From Lateolabrax maculatus (Eukaryota; Chordata; Actinopteri; Acropomatiformes; Lateolabracidae), in the NCBI GenBank assembly GCA_031216445.1, contig CM062198.1:3472001-3536000 (forward strand): a DNA stretch of 64,000 nt, in the 5' to 3' direction. The notes below the pieces were generated by a model that made no database searches, was not told the DNA's origin, and worked only from the letters and a program-made list of their open reading frames with translations. Position numbers and translations under genes: made by a program. This document shows, one piece after another, positions 43,966 through 54,899 of this stretch (positions within the stretch are counted from its first letter, which is position 1; each line of letters opens with the position of its first letter).

Positions 43966-45754
43966 GTCATCTGTCTCAACTCTAAGTAATGTTCGTCAAG
44001 CAAGACTCAAGTCCTCAAATTTGTGACTCAAGTCTGACTCGCTGAATGTCATGTATTTTGTCTTGCAATTTAAAATATAGTTAATTAAACTGGTTCATTC
44101 TTCAAATTGTATAACAAAATTATTGGAAAAAGTGTTAGCACTGGTAAATTATATAATTAGAACTCATTTTAAAGACATTTTATGGCCTTTATTTATTAGA
44201 ATGGCAGTGATGTTTTAAACTTGGAGAGTCAGTTAAGATGTGGACGTCTTTAAATGTGTTCAGGCTCATGGAGAAACCCTCTACGTGATAATGAAAGGGA
44301 TGCAGGTTGACTGTTGATTGGACACAAGGACCTTCTGCAAGATGCATTTCTTTCACAAACCTATTAAACCTTTTCTGAGGCATTAACTTTCATAACAAAT
44401 ACATTATTTTTCTTTAGAATTGTGTTAAAGGAATGTTTTAGACGTGGAAGTTTATTGTATGGTTGTATAAAGCACTCAGTATCCAATATTTTGCCTTTAC
44501 CCAACCCCACCCTACCTTGTCACATTCTCTCTCTCTGTCTTTCTCCATATCTTGCTTATTCTCTCATTCCCAGTTTTGAAGTTAGGTGTTTACAATGTAC
44601 AACATTGTTCTTGTTCATATTGAGAATTTATGAAGCTGTTGTCAACCTCTGTTTGTCTGTCTGTCTGTCTGTCTACAACCCCATCTTCCCACATTCTCTT
44701 ATCTGTTTTGTTTGCTCGACTAGGTAAGGAAAGTTTTCTTGCATTGATAATGTTAAATTATTATTTGTTTTAACTTACGGAATTAAAGTGAAATAAGTGA
44801 TTAAAAGTTAAATCAACCTTGACAATTTAAAAAACAATGTTGAGACAACTACAAAAATGTAGTTAAATCTTGTAATATTATTGGTATTGTAATCAATGCA
44901 TTTTGGAGAAATTATTTGGCAGGAAATGTTCATTCAAACTAAGAATACATGAGACATTTTCCTCTTTTCTTTTCTTTCTACCTGTGTGCTGCTTAACTTA
45001 TTTATCATCTGGACATCTATTTATCTGATTTCTTAAACTTACCCTGGCTAGATGTATGCAACATCTGTTCTGCTATTGGGAAAACAGGTCCCTTTGCTTT
45101 AATTGTACATCCACACCAGAATTGTCAACTCAAATCTCTAGAAAAACCTAAACCCAAACAAGAACAACTGCTGGGTTGAATCACTGACATTATTTAGGGT
45201 GTATGAGGGTAATACCAGTGTTATTATTTTATACGCCTGTCTCTTTTGATTTGCCTCTATGACACAAAGCAGAAAAGCCAAGCGTGCTTCAGTTGTTACA
45301 TCAGGGACAAAAAAATACTTCTAGGGACAGCATGACATCCCCATCAGACAAATATGAGCTTCTGCACGTCCACCACTATCCATCAATATTTAGTTTCATG
45401 CTGTTTCCCTTCCCCCTGTCAGTTCTTAGCATGCTGCTTTGAATTAAGCTGTACAGCAGTCTGCTGCAGCGTCCAGCGTCTATATAAATGCTAATGAATG
45501 GCGGGGCAGTGAGAGGCCACGGTGCTTTTGTCATGTTAATAATACATTTGCCTCAGAGGAAGTTGCACAGCTAGGTATGGGGCAGCAGATGAGTGCCGAG
45601 GCTTTGAAGATCTAACACGTTATTATCTAAAGTGAAATCACATGAAAAGGCAATGATTCTTGAGTATAGGAGATCTCACAGCCCTCACAAAACCTACTTA
45701 ACTATTCTTTTCCTAAAGATGGAGGGAGAACAGAGTCTGAATAATGTGAAAGGA
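43966..45754. other. Unique DNA, no recognised gene
   Basis: A (TCTG)n run at about 44656-44677. No supported coding region. Confidence 0.45.
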
Positions 45755-46364
45755 GGACAGAGACTTTTCTACATCTTCCATTCTGTGCTTCATGGAGACG
45801 TGGCTGTGTGTGTCGATCCCAGACTCTGCGTGCAGCTGGCGGGTTTCCAGCTCCACAGAGCGGATCACCACACAACTCTCTGGCAAGACGAAAGGTGGAG
45901 GAATCCACCAACAGTGGCTGGTGTAACAACGTGACAGTAATGCTGCAACACTGTTCTCCTGATCTGGAATAATTTTTTATCAACTGCAAACTTTTCTACT
46001 CCCCCCGTGAGTATGCTTCGTTCATTCTGGATGGTGTTTACATCCCATGTGCAGGAGGCCCCCCACGTTCACCAACCAGATACTGTTCGTGGAGTGGACA
46101 AACCCGGACTCCCTAGTTATTGTCCTTGGGGACTTTAACAAAGGAAATCTCACACATAAACTCGCCAAATACCGACAGTTCATTAAGTGCCCCACCAGAG
46201 AGGAGAACATCTCGGATCACTGTTACACCACAGTCAGCAGGGTCTACCACGCAGTCCCCCGAGCTGCACTGAGAAACTCTGACCACATCATGGTCCACCT
46301 GATTCCTGCATACAGGCAGAAGTTAAAGCTCTGCAAACCTGTTGTGAGGACATTACAACAGTAG
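45755..46364 (+). pseudogene. LINE endonuclease remnant
   Basis: Frames alternate: CFMETWLCVSIPD (catalytic Glu in xETW, about 45789), VSSSTERITTQLSGKTKGGG, then from 46047 VEWTNPDSLVIVLGDFNKGN (VLGDFN catalytic block), YRQFIKCPTREENISDHCYT and RAALRNSDHIMVHLIPAYRQ (S-D-H catalytic pair). The part between 45930 and 46050 is frameshifted. APE-like target-nicking domain, inactive. Confidence 0.8.
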
Positions 46365-46384
46365 ACCGTACTGTACTGACTGGG

Positions 46385-46759
46385 ATGTTTTCATCCAACA
46401 GTCTGGATGAGTTCACAAAGGCTGTGACGTCCTACATCAGCTTCTGTGAGGACAGCTGTGTACCATCACGCACCAGGGGGAGTTACAACAATGACAAACC
46501 CTGGTTCACAGCCAAACTCAGACAGCTAAGGTCGCAAAAGGAGGAAGCATTTAGGAGTGGAGACAGAGTCAGGTTCAAAGAGGCAAAGTACAGGTTTAAC
46601 AAGGAGGTGAGAGGAACTAAACGACTGTACTGTGAGGAACTCCAACACCAGTTCTCAGCCAACGACTCTGCTTCTGTCTGGAAGGGGCTCAGACAGATCA
46701 CCAACTACAAACCCAGAGCCTGCTATCTGCTAACGACTTGCGCCTGGCCAACAACCTGA
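46385..46759 (+). pseudogene. LINE ORF2 linker region
   Basis: SSNSLDEFTKAVTSYISFCE, SYNNDKPWFTAKLRQLRSQK, EEAFRSGDRVRFKEAKYRFN and SASVWKGLRQITNYKPRACY form the basic linker between endonuclease and RT in this family. It ends where the frame shifts into the RT frame (46738 onward). Confidence 0.8.
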
Positions 46760-48022
46760 ACGAGTTCTACTGTGAAAGACAATGGGACAGTCCAGACACC
46801 ATCCCATGTGACTCCATCCACCAGCTCCAGCCCACCAGCTTCACCTCTCCCACCACAGCAGGGGCCTGGACCTCTCCACAACTGCACACCTCAGAGGCCC
46901 CCTCTCCCTCCACAGTGACACCTCTCTCAATCCTGGAGAGGGATGTTAACAGACTATTTAAGAGACAGAACCCCCGCAAAGCAGCCAGGCCAGACTCTGT
47001 CTCTCCATCCACCCTGAAGCACTGTGCTGACCAGCTGTCTCCGGTGTGCACGGATATCTTTAACACCTCACTGGAGACATGCCATGTACCAGCCCGCTTC
47101 AAGACTTCTACCATCATCCCTGTTCCCAAGAAACCAAGGGCCACAGGACTTAATGACTACAGACCCGTCGCCCTGACCTCTATGGTAATGAAGTCATTTG
47201 AGCGCGGGAAACATGTCTCTGACTCCTGGACCATCAGCACCGGTTCCCCTCAAGGCTGCGTTCTTTCCCCTCTAATCTTCTCCCTGTACACCAACAGCTG
47301 CACCTCCAGTCACCAGTCTGTCAAGCTCCTGAAGTTTGCAGACGACACCACCCTCATCAGGATCATCTCTGGTGGGTATGAGTTTGCCTTCAGGTGGGAG
47401 ATTGACCATCTGGTGACCTGGTGCAGCCAGAACAACTTGGAGCTCAACGCTCTCAAGACAGTGGAGATGGTTGTGGACTACAGAAAGAACCCAGCCCCAC
47501 TCACCCCCATCACCCTGAGAGACTGCCCAGTCGACACTGTGGAGTCCGTCCACTTCCTGGGCTCCATCATCTCCCAGGACCTCAAGTGGGAGCTGAACAT
47601 CAGCTCCATCACTAAGAAAGCACAGCAGAGGATGTACTTTCTGCGGCAGCTGAAGAAGTCTGCCAAAGATGATGATGGTGCACTTCTACACTGCCATCAT
47701 TGAGTCCTTCCTCACCTCCTCCATCACCGTCTGGTATGCTGCTGCTACTGCCAAGGACAAGGGCAGACTGCAGCGTATCATTCGCTCTGCAGAGAGGGTG
47801 ATTGGCTGCAATCTACCATCTCTCCAGGACCTGTACACCTCCAGGACCCAGAGGCGTGCAGGGAAGATTGTAGCCAACTCCTCCCATCCCGGACACAAAC
47901 TGTTTGAGACTCTCCCCTCTCACAGGAGGCTGCGGTCCATCAGGACCAAAACCTCTCGCCACAAGAACAGTTTCTTCCCATCTGCAGCTGGCCTGATCTC
48001 CAAGGCCCGGGAACCCTACTGA
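46738..48022 (+). pseudogene. LINE reverse transcriptase lacking motif A
   Basis: The frame 46738-47703 has NPRKAARPDSVSPSTLKHCA, STIIPVPKKPRATGLNDYRP, VALTSMVMKSFER, then immediately GKHVSDSWTISTGSPQGCVL, SPLIFSLYTNSCTS, motif C LLKFADDTTLI and VHFLGSIISQDLKWELNIS. The jump at SFER/GKHVSD (about 47205) removes, in frame, the segment that in relatives carries motif A and its catalytic Asp. After a frameshift at about 47670 the C-terminus continues at 47669-48022: MVHFYTAIIESFLTSSITVW, NLPSLQDLYTSRTQRRAGKI, HKLFETLPSHRRLRSIRTKT and NSFFPSAAGLI. Polymerase activity is impossible without motif A. Confidence 0.87.
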
Positions 48023-48410
48023 CACGGACCCTTATCCCCTCCCCCAATAGACACTACGCGTTACATTAACACACAGTCCCCCAACGTAATGGGTTACATT
48101 AACGCACACATGTGGAATAAAGAGTCGTACTTAAACCGTTACACATTTCCTCGACGATATTTTGCACATTCCTGCACAGTTTTAGTTTTATTTAATTTTC
48201 ATCTTAAAAATATATATTGCACATATTTAATAATATTTTTCATATTGTGCATTGTAAATTATATTTACTACTATTTAGTACTAGTACTGTATTATTTTAA
48301 TACTACTTTATATTTATGCTTATGTCGACTTTTGCACTACTTGTCTGTACACCTTTTACACCCCACTTTACCTTAATGTAACATTACACCCTATAAGTCG
48401 AGAACGCTGT

Positions 48411-49964
48411 CTGTTAGGGATATGTTCTTCCAGTAGCTCGTATAGTTTGTCCAATCTGTGAAACATGTTCTTGAAGGCCAGTTTCTTTACTGTCCAGAAG
48501 TAAACTTGATCCTGTTTTTAACAATTAAATATGCTGTGATTCTGTCTGTAAGTGTTTCCATTGTCCCATCTGTTTATGCTTTTTGAAGCGGCAGATGCCT
48601 AGGACTGTAGGCTATCAAATAAGATTTGAATAAGTCAGTTGATATTTGGCTCTCGGTTCATTCCTGAGATTGGTGTTTTTTTGTTTGCTAGTTTAAACGA
48701 GATCCTTATACAAATTCAACATATTGCTTATAGCAACACCCACTCTGTGTCCTTGCCCGATCCAGTGTTGCCTGCTTGTAAACCTGACACAAATCTATCT
48801 AAGCTTGACAGTGCACACCTAATAGGGAAAGTGTAAAAATAATGTCAGAATAAACAGTAGGAAATATTTGCATTGTCTCTGGCAAGATGTCAGATATCAT
48901 GTTAGTGTTAATGTGGCTTGTGACTGATGTTTACCAGGGGAATGTAAAGCATACATGCTACTTAGGGCCGAAGTGGACTGACCATGCTCCCAAATTAATC
49001 TACAGATGTCACTGCTCTCAACTGACATGATTGCTGCGGAGGTAAAGGTACCCTACAGCGACAGTAGGGAAGGGTGACTTTTATTTTATCCAGCAGATTC
49101 CAGCACTACCTGCAGTGTGCACTAACAACCACCAGGGTCCACATGTGAGCAGTCCAGACTGCATCAACACATTATCATGATTATCAAAGCTGAAACTGGT
49201 TACTGCCATCAGACTGCTGTGACTTCATAAGTTAGCGCAGGACACTTTCATTTAGCCAGTACATCTAAAATCAGCTGTTGTCATTATATTTGTTGTGTAA
49301 AAAGGAGTGTACTCCCCAAACAGAGCGTATTTTAAGCATATAAATAAAGCGCTTGTTATTATACGTCATGAAAATATAAAATACTGATACAGATTGTTGC
49401 TTTTATGCATTAGCTATTATGAAATATAGAGCAAACAATACAGCTGAGAGAGACTCGCCTGTAGTTACAAATTATACGTTCTATTCTTTGTCATGAACAC
49501 ATTATCGAAAAGATATGTTATCCAAAAGAACTGTAAAAAAATTAAAGCAATACAGGTGGGAAATGAATGATATTCAGTAAGAAATAACTGTGTGAGACAG
49601 TGTACGCTGCACTGATCTGTCCAGCTGACTTTAATGCACCATTGAGGAGGCAATTCATTTATCAAGACACAAAGTAGCTGGGACAAACTGACACAATGTT
49701 TTTTACCCAAAGAAAGAAATAACTTAATGTATAAAATTTGCCGAATTCAAAATGAAGTTCAAATTAGAAAGAAGATGATTAGAAGAAATTAATAAAGTTT
49801 AAATTTAGTTGAGTGTAAATTGTGAAATCAGTTGAAACTGCGTTTTCACTAACATCAGGGAGGACTGACCGGGTTGTGGCCAAAAACACTACCTACCAAA
49901 TTACTGTTTTCTGTTGTTTTAAAAATGCCAATTTAAAACAGTTTCAGTGGTATTTCAGTCAGGA
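48411..49964. other. Unique AT-rich DNA, no recognised gene
   Basis: No coding region supported. About 49850-49940 contains TTTTCACTAACATCAGGG and GTTTTCTGTTGTTTTAAAAA words that recur near 54910-54950, so the repeat complex to the right may begin here. Confidence 0.45.
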
Positions 49965-50335
49965 CCACTATGACAAAAATACTTGATCTACATGCAGTAT
50001 ATATATTTGCAGTTGGATGTATTTGGCAGTATGCTCTGTTCTGGGACCTCCCTGCCCTTCCATGCGCACACATGGAAAGCCTAAGGCAGGGAGAGCAGCG
50101 GCAAGAACCCCCTGTAGGGTACAGAACAGAGCAGGCATCAATGACAACAGAAATGACATTGATAAGTCAGACACAGCATGAAGGGAGGCGATGGGGTGGA
50201 GGTGGGTTGTGAAGCGGCTTGCGGAGGAAGCAGCCAGGATAGGCAGCTGAAGCAGCTTAAATAGGGCGCCCTGAATGCGATCACCAATAGAGGCGTGGAA
50301 GGGAATCAGCTGATCCATCAACTGATGTGGCTCCT
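49965..50335 (-). other. GC-rich block with promoter-like motif, possible LTR relic
   Basis: On the minus strand CCCTATTTAAGCTGC (about 50254-50268) resembles a TATA-type core promoter, followed by C/T-rich sequence. The block stands out in base composition from its AT-rich flanks and is open for 117 antisense codons without any known domain. An LTR origin is a guess; no paired copy or target duplication was seen. Confidence 0.3.
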
Positions 50336-50395
50336 AGATTGCAATGGTCAGCTGATGTAGCTGGGATATTGAGCTGAGCGTATAGTGTATTTTTA

Positions 50396-50540
50396 AATGT
50401 GTTGAATCAAACCCATTCTAAAAAGCTAAACATGCCACATACTTGGTATCAAAATAAAGATGAAGTTGTGTTTTTAAAATGTAACCAACTTCTGATTCTC
50501 AATTTCTTTTTGTTTTTGAGATAGAGCCATTTGTTTGGAC
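50396..50540 (+). repeat. Dispersed repeat R, copy 1
   Basis: AATGTGTTGAATCAAACCCA, CATGCCACATACTTGGTATC, AAGTTGTGTTTTTAAAATG and TTTTTGAGATAGAG recur at 51075-51222 (offset about 679) and, in part, at 54993-55131. Confidence 0.85.
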
Positions 50541-50559
50541 CAGCTGTTGCATCATAATT

Positions 50560-51065
50560 ACCAATTTATGACCAGTCCCAAAACCAAAGATTTTATAATA
50601 ACACCAATATAAAAACAGTCCATTTTTGGCAGACTTATTTAAATATAACTTAAATGATTAATGGATAAAAAAATAATAATAATTTGTGAATATATTTATA
50701 AATGATGATTTATTGATCTATTTTAGGAGACATCACATTCATCAATTGTTGTTTCACAAGCAACTCTTGTATTTCATTTATCGTTCTTGCATCATAAACA
50801 CCTTTTTTTTGCATCTCAACCACCAATTTAAGCCAAAGATTTAAAATGTACAATAATATGAAAACAGTGAATTTTATTTTTAAGTCTTATTTATAAATTA
50901 TTCAAATGATTAATAGATTTTTAATAAAACACTTGTGAACATATTGGTTGTTGTATCATTATCAGTGGTTGTTGCATTACAATGACCTGTTGTTGCATTT
51001 CAGTCATTGTTCTTGCATCACAAACACCTGTTACCACATTATAATGACCTGCTGTCGCATCAAAA
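50560..51065 (+). repeat. Higher-order repeat units U1 and U2 (about 250 bp)
   Basis: Two successive units each contain GCCAAAGATTTTA-like, AATATGAAAACAGT-like, TTATTTAAATATAACTTAAATGATTAATGG-like and TTGTGAATATATT-like blocks (CCAAAG at 50584 and 50833; offset about 248) followed by runs of a degenerate 21-bp minisatellite of the form TGTTGTTGCATCACAATGACC. Confidence 0.75.
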
Positions 51066-51074
51066 TTGCTTTTT

Positions 51075-51222
51075 AATGTGTTGACTCAAACCCAGTTCTT
51101 AAAAGCTACACATGCCACATATTTAGTATCAAATTAAAGAGGAAGTTGTGTTTTTTAAAATGAGAACAACTTGTGATAATCAATTTCTTTCTCTTTTTGA
51201 GATAAAGATGTTTGTTTGGAAG
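51075..51222 (+). repeat. Dispersed repeat R, copy 2
   Basis: Second copy of the 50396 block, diverged by substitutions and small indels. It closes the first higher-order repeat cluster. Confidence 0.85.
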
Positions 51223-51270
51223 TAGAAAAATGCTAATTTAAATGAGAATTCCCAGTGAATGTTACGCCCC

Positions 51271-51778
51271 TGAAAAAGGAGTGTAATAATCATGAGAATG
51301 ATATGAGTGGTGTTTCCTCAGTGAGAGCTTTACTCCAATCACTTATACAAAAATACAACAATTTAATAAATAAAATATCGACAGGTAAGCAAAGAAGTAG
51401 TACACACCCCTTTTCAAGCCTTACTACTATTCACAGTATTTCCCTGAGAATGTTCACTCTCTCTCATATTTACTTTTATGCAAAAAAAAAACAAAAAAAA
51501 AACAGTTTAGGTTCAGTAAACTCTCATAAACTTTACCAAAACCCACTAAAGTGCATTAAACATTCTACATAAATAACAGTGCCATATATATTACTACATA
51601 TACATTCACTACTCTTGGGAAAACTCAGCTCTAACTTACTCAAAATGTCTGTTAAGAATAACAGGTTAGCAAGTTAATACAGAAACGTTAAGTCTGTTTA
51701 TTTTCCACCATATACCTGAAAAAAGGGTAAAATAATCAGTTATATGGGTGGCGTTTCCTCAGTGACAACTTTACTCCA
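51271..51778 (+). repeat. Pair of about 65-bp direct repeats (51271-51336, 51715-51778)
   Basis: CCTGAAAAAGGAGTGTAATA...GTGGTGTTTCCTCAGTGAGA...CTTTACTCCA recurs as CCTGAAAAAAGGGTAAAATA...GTGGCGTTTCCTCAGTGACA...CTTTACTCCA. The 0.38 kb between them is AT-rich and unassigned. Confidence 0.75.
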
Positions 51779-52114
51779 CGAAATCCCCTACGCAATGGGT
51801 GGAGACAGAAACAATCGATCTCAGATGACCAGATCAAGACAAAACTGCCAATCAAAGATCAGCACTATTATATCTTAATAAAACAGTAAAGGATCATGTA
51901 AACAATGCAAAATCACTTGTGAAATGTGAAACAATGCACTCTTTTAGCATTTAAACTTTTTAGCACAGTTTAACTGTTTTAAATGACTGTATGCTTGTCT
52001 TTATCTTTTTAACTTTGTCAGTTTTTTTTAAATTATAACAGACAATGTATTACTTATATTTTTTACTTATCACATGAACTGCAGCAACATTCTAAAATTC
52101 TGGGGTCTAGTGGG
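51779..52114. other. AT-rich spacer ending in a GGGTTAA repeat terminus
   Basis: 52077-52119 (GAACTGCAGCAACATTCTAA ... GTCTAGTGGGTTAA) matches 55088-55131, where it follows repeat R directly. Reverse reading starts TTAACCC, as in TTAA-targeting elements. Confidence 0.6.
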
Positions 52115-52742
52115 TTAAATATAACTTAAATTGTTAATGGATTTAAAAAAAAAATGTAATAAATTTTTTGATTGATTAATTGATTTATTGATTTGTTTTA
52201 AGAGACAAAATATTCATCAGTTGTTGCATCACAATGACTTATTGTTGCATTGCGTTGACCTGTTGTTGGTTCACAATCACCCGCTGTCACATCAATCACC
52301 TCTGGTTCATCACAACGACCTGTTGTTGCATCACACTCATCTAATTATTATAGTTATTTTCTTATTTATATATTTGTGAATATATTTTTTGATTGATTTA
52401 TCTGATCTGATTTATCTGATCTGATTTATTTATGCATCACAATTACCTGTTGTTGCATCACAGTGACCTTCTGTTACATACTAATGACCAGTTGGTGAGT
52501 ATAAATAAATTATTTTCATCACAATGACTTGTTGTTGCATCACAATCACTAATTGTTGCATCACAATGATCTATTGTTTCATTTCAATCACTAGTTGTTG
52601 CATCACTTATCATTTATTGTTGCGTCACAATAGCCTGTTGTTGCATCACAGTCACTTATTTATGACCAATTGACAGATGACCAACAGTTCCGAAGCCAAA
52701 GATTTTAAATTTACAATTAGTTCAATAATATGATGTTCAAGG
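52115..52742 (+). repeat. Higher-order repeat units U3 and U4 with 21-bp minisatellite
   Basis: It resumes with AAATATAACTTAAATTGTTA (U1 block), then about 52215-52340 and 52430-52670 hold at least 15 degenerate copies of TGTTGTTGCATCACAATGACC, and it ends with GAAGCCAAAGATTTTAAA (52692). The minisatellite is in frame over 52188-52379, giving repeated HHNDLLL-type heptads, but there is no sign of real coding use. Confidence 0.8.
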
Positions 52743-53540
52743 TGAAGTAAGCTTGTTGTAACCTGTTTTTAACCAAAAATGAATCAGGGTGTTTATGTGC
52801 TCAGACCAAGAGCTTGAATATGCAACAATATCATTGAGGTACACTTCACAGTTTTGTACACCAGCAAGTACAATGTGCATGCACCGCTGGAAAGTGGCTG
52901 GTGCCTTCCTGTATACAGTAAGCAACTGTTTGGGGTGACAAAAGCGGAAATCTCAGATGTACAGGGATTAACAGGACTTGCCAATACAAGATCTTCAACA
53001 GATCCAGTTTGGTGACGAATTTAGCTGAACCAACCCTGTCCACACAGTCCTCTGTACGGGGCAGAGAATACAAGTCAGCTTTTGTTACTACATTTACTTT
53101 GCGGAAGTCGGTGCAAAAACATGGAGTTTTATTGGTATTTGGCACAAGAAGACACAGGGAACTCCACGCACTGGAACTAGGGACAGCTAACCCGTTTTCC
53201 AGCAGATAGGTAACCTCCTGCTGGAAAAGGGGCTTGCATAGCATGGTTGACATGGTAAGCGTGCTGTTTAATTGGATATTGGTCACCGACATAAATATCA
53301 TGAGAGGCAGGGTGGTACAGAATGGAATGTCCGAAAAAAATGAGGGGTTATTTTCAACCAAATGACGGACATCCTCCTGGGCTTTTTTTTTTTGGGACGC
53401 AGAAAGAGCACTACAGTCTGACAGTCTTTATGCAAATGCTCCGTAGAAGAGCTCACGTAATTTAGCATGTTTTGGCTGGGACTAACAGTGTCAGATAAAT
53501 ATGATTCCTTGAGTAGCAGGGCTGAAACCTGTGGATTCAT
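52737..53540 (-). pseudogene. Ty3/gypsy-type reverse transcriptase remnant
   Basis: The antisense frame 53361-52846 contains PLFQQEVTYLLENGLAVPSS, SAWSSLCLLVPN, FCTDFRKVNVVTKADLYSLP, RTEDCVDRVGSAKFVTKLDL (motif A, KLDLLK) and LLKILYWQVLL, then goes out of frame. The next frame (52925-52737) carries APATFQRCMHIVLAGVQN and CEVYLNDIVAYSSSWSEHI, where the catalytic YLDD has become YLND. 53540-53298 holds a diverged piece of the upstream pol region. No RNase H or integrase follows. It may belong to the same family as 30900-32470, but they do not overlap, so this is untestable here. Confidence 0.82.
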
Positions 53541-53696
53541 GCACTTTCTTGTGCAGCTAGAAGGAGTGGTAACCCCTCATCCCACTCTTTTCCTGAATCT
53601 AGACAGAATTTGCTCATCATGGATTTTTAATTCCCAAATGACCAACAGAACTATGATGTGCAAGACTGAGGACTTGCAAAATTTCTAGAGAACCAC

Positions 53697-54205
53697 TGTG
53701 AAGGAATTTTCCTTTTTGTATGTTAAAAATCCCTCTTGTATGTAAAGGTAACTTAAGACAGTGCTTCACAGGTCAGGTCACCTGTCTGTCTCTGTTCACC
53801 TGTCTCACTCTGTGTGACTGACAAGGCTGAGTTGGCTCTGGCTTCTAGTAGACCAAGGTCTGCTAGATATCTTCTGTTTTCAGGTTTAGACACAACAGGC
53901 TGGAGCCTGGTTGTTGACGCTGGATAAGAGAGACTGTAGAGAGGCTATGCTGTTGCTTTTTTAGATCTGGTATCCAGTAGAGTCATCACACATGCTAGGC
54001 TGAGTTAGAAATAAGTCCTTTTGGATATAGCGAAATTTAGCAGGTCTGGGGAGGGTTAAATACAGAGCTTCAGGACACCATCTTCAGATTTAGATACCAG
54101 CAAGCTGTGTTTCACATGTTGTTTTCCTCATTTCTTCTCGACCAAGCTTCAATAAATATGCCTGCTTAAGACATCTGAGTCTCCTGAACGATTCAAACTT
54201 TTCCA
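53697..54205 (+). mobile_element. Candidate LTR (U3-R-U5-like), tentative
   Basis: It starts TGTGAAGGAATTTT. A TATA-like GGGTTAAATACAGAG lies at about 54053-54067 and a polyadenylation-like CTTCAATAAATATGCC at about 54148-54163, followed by TGAGTCTCCTGAACGATTC, the layout of an LTR on the plus strand. I could not find matching terminal repeats or a target duplication, so both ends are provisional. Confidence 0.4.
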
Positions 54206-54425
54206 AGAATGATTTTGTTTTCTCAGGACTCTCCTCGGTACCTGAATGAATCAGACAAATCCATCAGGTCACCAAATTTACACTTTTGGGCACGTACCCG
54301 CACAGGCAGAAAACACAGAGGACAAGCTGACAGCAGCAGGAAGAGAAAGACAAGAATCAGCAACAGGGTTTTCAATCTCTTCAGGGGTTGGAAAAACGTT
54401 TTTCCCTGCAGATCATTACAGAGGT

Positions 54426-54850
54426 AGCCTGGGAACCACACAAATCTGCGTGCTTATGTTTCATTTGCTCTGCCGATTTCTTGGGATAACCAATCGCAAG
54501 CATTAATCTAGTACGAGGCGGGTTTAATACAATGATGAATGCCATTCAGGTATCTTTGTAAATATCCAAGATGGTGGCTCCTGTTTCACGGTCCGGCTAC
54601 AGTGGCAGTATTAAATGGACTGGATGGTAAATTTTCTCTAAAAGAAGAACAAACAACTGCATTTAAACTTTATGTTGATAAGAAATATGTGTTTACCGAA
54701 CTTCCAACAGGACGTACCGTCCGAGAGGAAAGCATTACGTTGCCCTGATTGGTTGTTTCCGCCTGTCGATAACACCCCTTGGAAATTAAAAATGAACTCA
54801 GAGGTTCCAGACTAATACGCATTTGCAAATTAGTCTGGCGATGCCAGGCT
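54426..54850 (-). mobile_element. Short non-autonomous TIR element, complete copy
   Basis: 425 bp bounded by TA-GCCTGG on the left and CCAGGC-TA on the right, that is a 6-bp terminal inverted repeat with a TA duplication. The interior matches 1990-2346 in reverse. A 69-codon frame inside is not a known protein. The autonomous parent superfamily is not determinable from 6-bp TIRs. Confidence 0.78.
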
Positions 54851-54899
54851 AGTAAGATTGTGTTGTGAGAGAAATCCTGACCCACTGTGCATCGTGGAA

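Larger units (their letters stand above)
45755..48410 (+). mobile_element. Non-LTR retrotransposon (jockey-group LINE), 5'-truncated
   Basis: Endonuclease (45755-46364), linker (46385-46759), RT and C-terminus (46738-48022) and a 3' UTR to about 48410 lie in the expected order. Its protein sequence and UTR differ from both L2 families above, and the clade within the jockey/Rex1-like group is not settled by eye. It is GC-rich against an AT-rich setting. Several frameshifts and one large deletion disable it. Confidence 0.87.

Noticed and set aside
46047..46364. Treating the VLGDFN frame as a host nuclease gene
   Set aside because: It is collinear with linker and RT of the same LINE and frameshifted from the first half of the endonuclease.
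52188..52379. Open frame with HHNDLLL heptad repeats
   Set aside because: The heptads result from a 21-bp minisatellite (a multiple of three); units are degenerate and the frame is lost in neighbouring clusters, so no coding signal.
50730..52700. CRISPR-like array of short repeats
   Set aside because: Repeats are degenerate 21-mers without unique spacers of constant length, in an evidently vertebrate context; minisatellite explains them.
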